A stretch of 23,659 nt of DNA from Deltaproteobacteria bacterium (lineage in GTDB: Bacteria; Desulfobacterota; DSM-4660; Desulfatiglandales; HGW-15): the NCBI GenBank assembly GCA_016926135.1, contig JAFGPH010000280.1:1-23659 (forward strand), written 5' to 3'. Shown in pieces: positions 22,371 to 23,659 of the stretch (position 1 is its first letter; each line of letters opens with the position of its first letter). The notes below the pieces were generated by a model that saw only the letters and a program-made list of their open reading frames with translations, was not told where the DNA came from and ran no database searches. The translations under genes and the position numbers were made by a program.

Positions 22371-23659
22371 TCATTCCTCTCCCCCCTCCAGTTCCTGGGC
22401 AAGAATCTGGCGTTCGTAGAGGAGGGCATATTCCTTGCCCCTGGCCATGAGGGAGGCGTGGTCCCCTGTTTCCACGATCAGACCTTTGTCAAGGACCACG
22501 ATGAAATCGGCCCTTGCTATGGTGGAGATCCTGTGGGAGACGATGAGGGTGGTCTTTCCCGCTCGGGTTCCGAGGATCTGGTTGAGAATCATTCCCTCGG
22601 TGCCCGTGTCCACCATGGAAAGGGCATCATCCAGGATCAGGATGGGAGGCCCGGTAATGATGGCCCTGGCGATGCAGAGCCTCTGCCTCTGGCCTCCTGA
22701 GAGGGTGACGCCTCTCTCCCCCAGGAGGGTGTCCACACCGTGTTCGAGTTCCTGGATTTCGTCGAAGAGTTGGACGGTCCGGAGGGAGTTCTGCAGGGCC
22801 TCCTCGGGGATGCCGTCCCTCCCAAAAAGGATATTCTGTCGCACCGTGTCCGAAAAGATCATCGCCTCCTGGGTCACAAACGCCGTGTTTTTCCTCAGCG
22901 TCCAGAGGGGGATATCCTGAACCTCCATGCCGTCCACGAAGAGGGTGCCCCTGGCGGAATCCAGGAGGCGGGGTATGGTGTGCAGGAGGGTGGTCTTCCC
23001 CGAGCCCACCCGGCCCACAAAGGCAACCGTTTTGCCCTGCTCGATGAGGAGGCGAATATCCCTGACCGCTTCCCTCTCCTGACCCGGGTGGCGGAAACTC
23101 AGCCCTCTGAACTCGATCCTCCCGCGAATTTCGGGAACCCGTGGACCCGGCGGCGGACCTGTGATCTCGGGCCGTTCGTGCAGGATCCGGTTGATGCGCC
23201 GCATGGACGCCGATCCCCTCTGAATGAGGTTGGCCACCCATCCGATCGCCATGATGGGCCACGTGAGGAGGCCCAGGTAGCTGATGAACGCCACGAAATC
23301 ACCGGTGGTAATCTCGCCCAGGATGGTGTACCGCCCTCCCAACCAGATCACGACGGCCAGGCCCAGGGTGGTGAAAAGCCCCATGAGGGGAAGGAAGATG
23401 CCCATGGTTCTTGCCAGGGCCAGGTTTTCGGAAATATATCTGTCCCCTTCCCTGGCGACATTTTCGGACGCCCAGGTCTCCCTGGAATAGGCCTTGATGA
23501 CCCGGATCCCGGAGAAGACCTCCCGGACCCTCTCCGTGAGGTCCGAGAAGACGGCCTGGACGCTCTCATAACCGGCAGACATGCGGCGGGTAATAACCTT
23601 GGTCATGTAAATCAGGAAGGGGGCCGGAATCAGGGCGATCAGGGTGAGACGGGGGCTGA
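22371..23659 (-). CDS. ABC exporter half-transporter, degenerate-site subunit (partial, 5' end outside window)
   Basis: The reading frame stays open to the window edge, where it begins SPRLTLIALIPAPFLIYM, so the true start lies beyond 23659; at least 428 residues are visible. Several membrane spans are followed by an ATPase domain with Walker A GRVGSGKTT, Q-loop VTQE, canonical signature LSGGQRQR and H-loop SHRIST. Walker B reads LILDDALSM: the catalytic glutamate is aspartate (codon 22626-22628). This is typical of the degenerate subunit in heterodimeric exporters such as BmrC/BmrD, TmrAB or LmrCD. Its partner is the gene immediately downstream. Function as a pair is well supported; the substrate is not. 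Confidence 0.92.
   Translation of the reverse strand, partial: SPRLTLIALIPAPFLIYMTKVITRRMSAGYESVQAVFSDLTERVREVFSGIRVIKAYSRETWASENVAREGDRYISENLALARTMGIFLPLMGLFTTLGLAVVIWLGGRYTILGEITTGDFVAFISYLGLLTWPIMAIGWVANLIQRGSASMRRINRILHERPEITGPPPGPRVPEIRGRIEFRGLSFRHPGQEREAVRDIRLLIEQGKTVAFVGRVGSGKTTLLHTIPRLLDSARGTLFVDGMEVQDIPLWTLRKNTAFVTQEAMIFSDTVRQNILFGRDGIPEEALQNSLRTVQLFDEIQELEHGVDTLLGERGVTLSGGQRQRLCIARAIITGPPILILDDALSMVDTGTEGMILNQILGTRAGKTTLIVSHRISTIARADFIVVLDKGLIVETGDHASLMARGKEYALLYERQILAQELEGGEE

Noticed and set aside
21151..22419. 422-codon plus-strand ORF opposite the ABC gene
   Set aside because: Rich in H, E, G and P as expected for the reverse complement of a GC-rich gene; the minus strand encodes an unambiguous ABC exporter.
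1..23659. CRISPR array, tRNA or rRNA genes
   Set aside because: No regularly spaced repeats of 25-40 bases and no recognisable cloverleaf or rRNA segments were seen on reading through.

Overview
The window is bacterial DNA with compact, mostly ATG-started genes and good Shine-Dalgarno sites. It is moderately GC-rich over most of its length. I cannot place the organism firmly. A Gram-negative is suggested by a lipid/drug-exporter type ABC pair and a secreted DUF192 protein. A palindromic dispersed repeat near 20.1 kb resembles elements I associate from memory with Desulfobacterota-like genomes; this is a weak guess.

Layout. (a) 1-1341: a complete tyrosine recombinase on the minus strand, then a 319-base divergent control region with several hairpins and a perfect 12-base palindrome. 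(b) 1342-12975: four closely spaced plus-strand genes, which are an XRE-HTH/SNF2 helicase/DUF3883 fusion, an AAA+ ATPase with DUF4143, a DUF1156 DNA methyltransferase, and a DUF499 P-loop ATPase. Gaps between them are about 16-43 bases, so they are almost certainly one operon. (c) 12976-13257: a 42-codon ORF with a strong ribosome binding site that looks like the stump of an MBL-fold gene. (d) 13258-18984: a visibly AT-richer 1908-residue protein with a sacsin/GHKL-type ATPase at its N-terminus and a NO VEIN-like DUF3883 domain at its C-terminus. (e) 18985-19510: about 525 bases with no convincing gene. (f) 19511-23659, all minus strand: a secreted DUF192 protein, a 129-base inverted-repeat element, and two halves of a heterodimeric ABC exporter, the upstream one running off the window.

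Interpretation. Regions b-d look like an anti-phage defence island: a helicase, a methyltransferase and a large ATPase (the composition that, as I recall, PADLOC calls Hma) extended by a DUF4143 ATPase and a giant GHKL-ATPase/DUF3883 protein. The recombinase at the edge suggests how it may have arrived. Three of the ATPases each end in a D-x(n)-E-V-K signature typical of PD-(D/E)xK nuclease-like folds, so the system carries several possible DNA-cleaving or DNA-sensing tails alongside a modification enzyme. The helicase's fused HTH domain and the palindrome just upstream suggest autoregulation. An 8-base triplicate inside the methyltransferase gene could allow on/off switching. These functional proposals are inference; the domain calls rest on motifs read directly from the translations. 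Regions e-f look like ordinary chromosomal flank.
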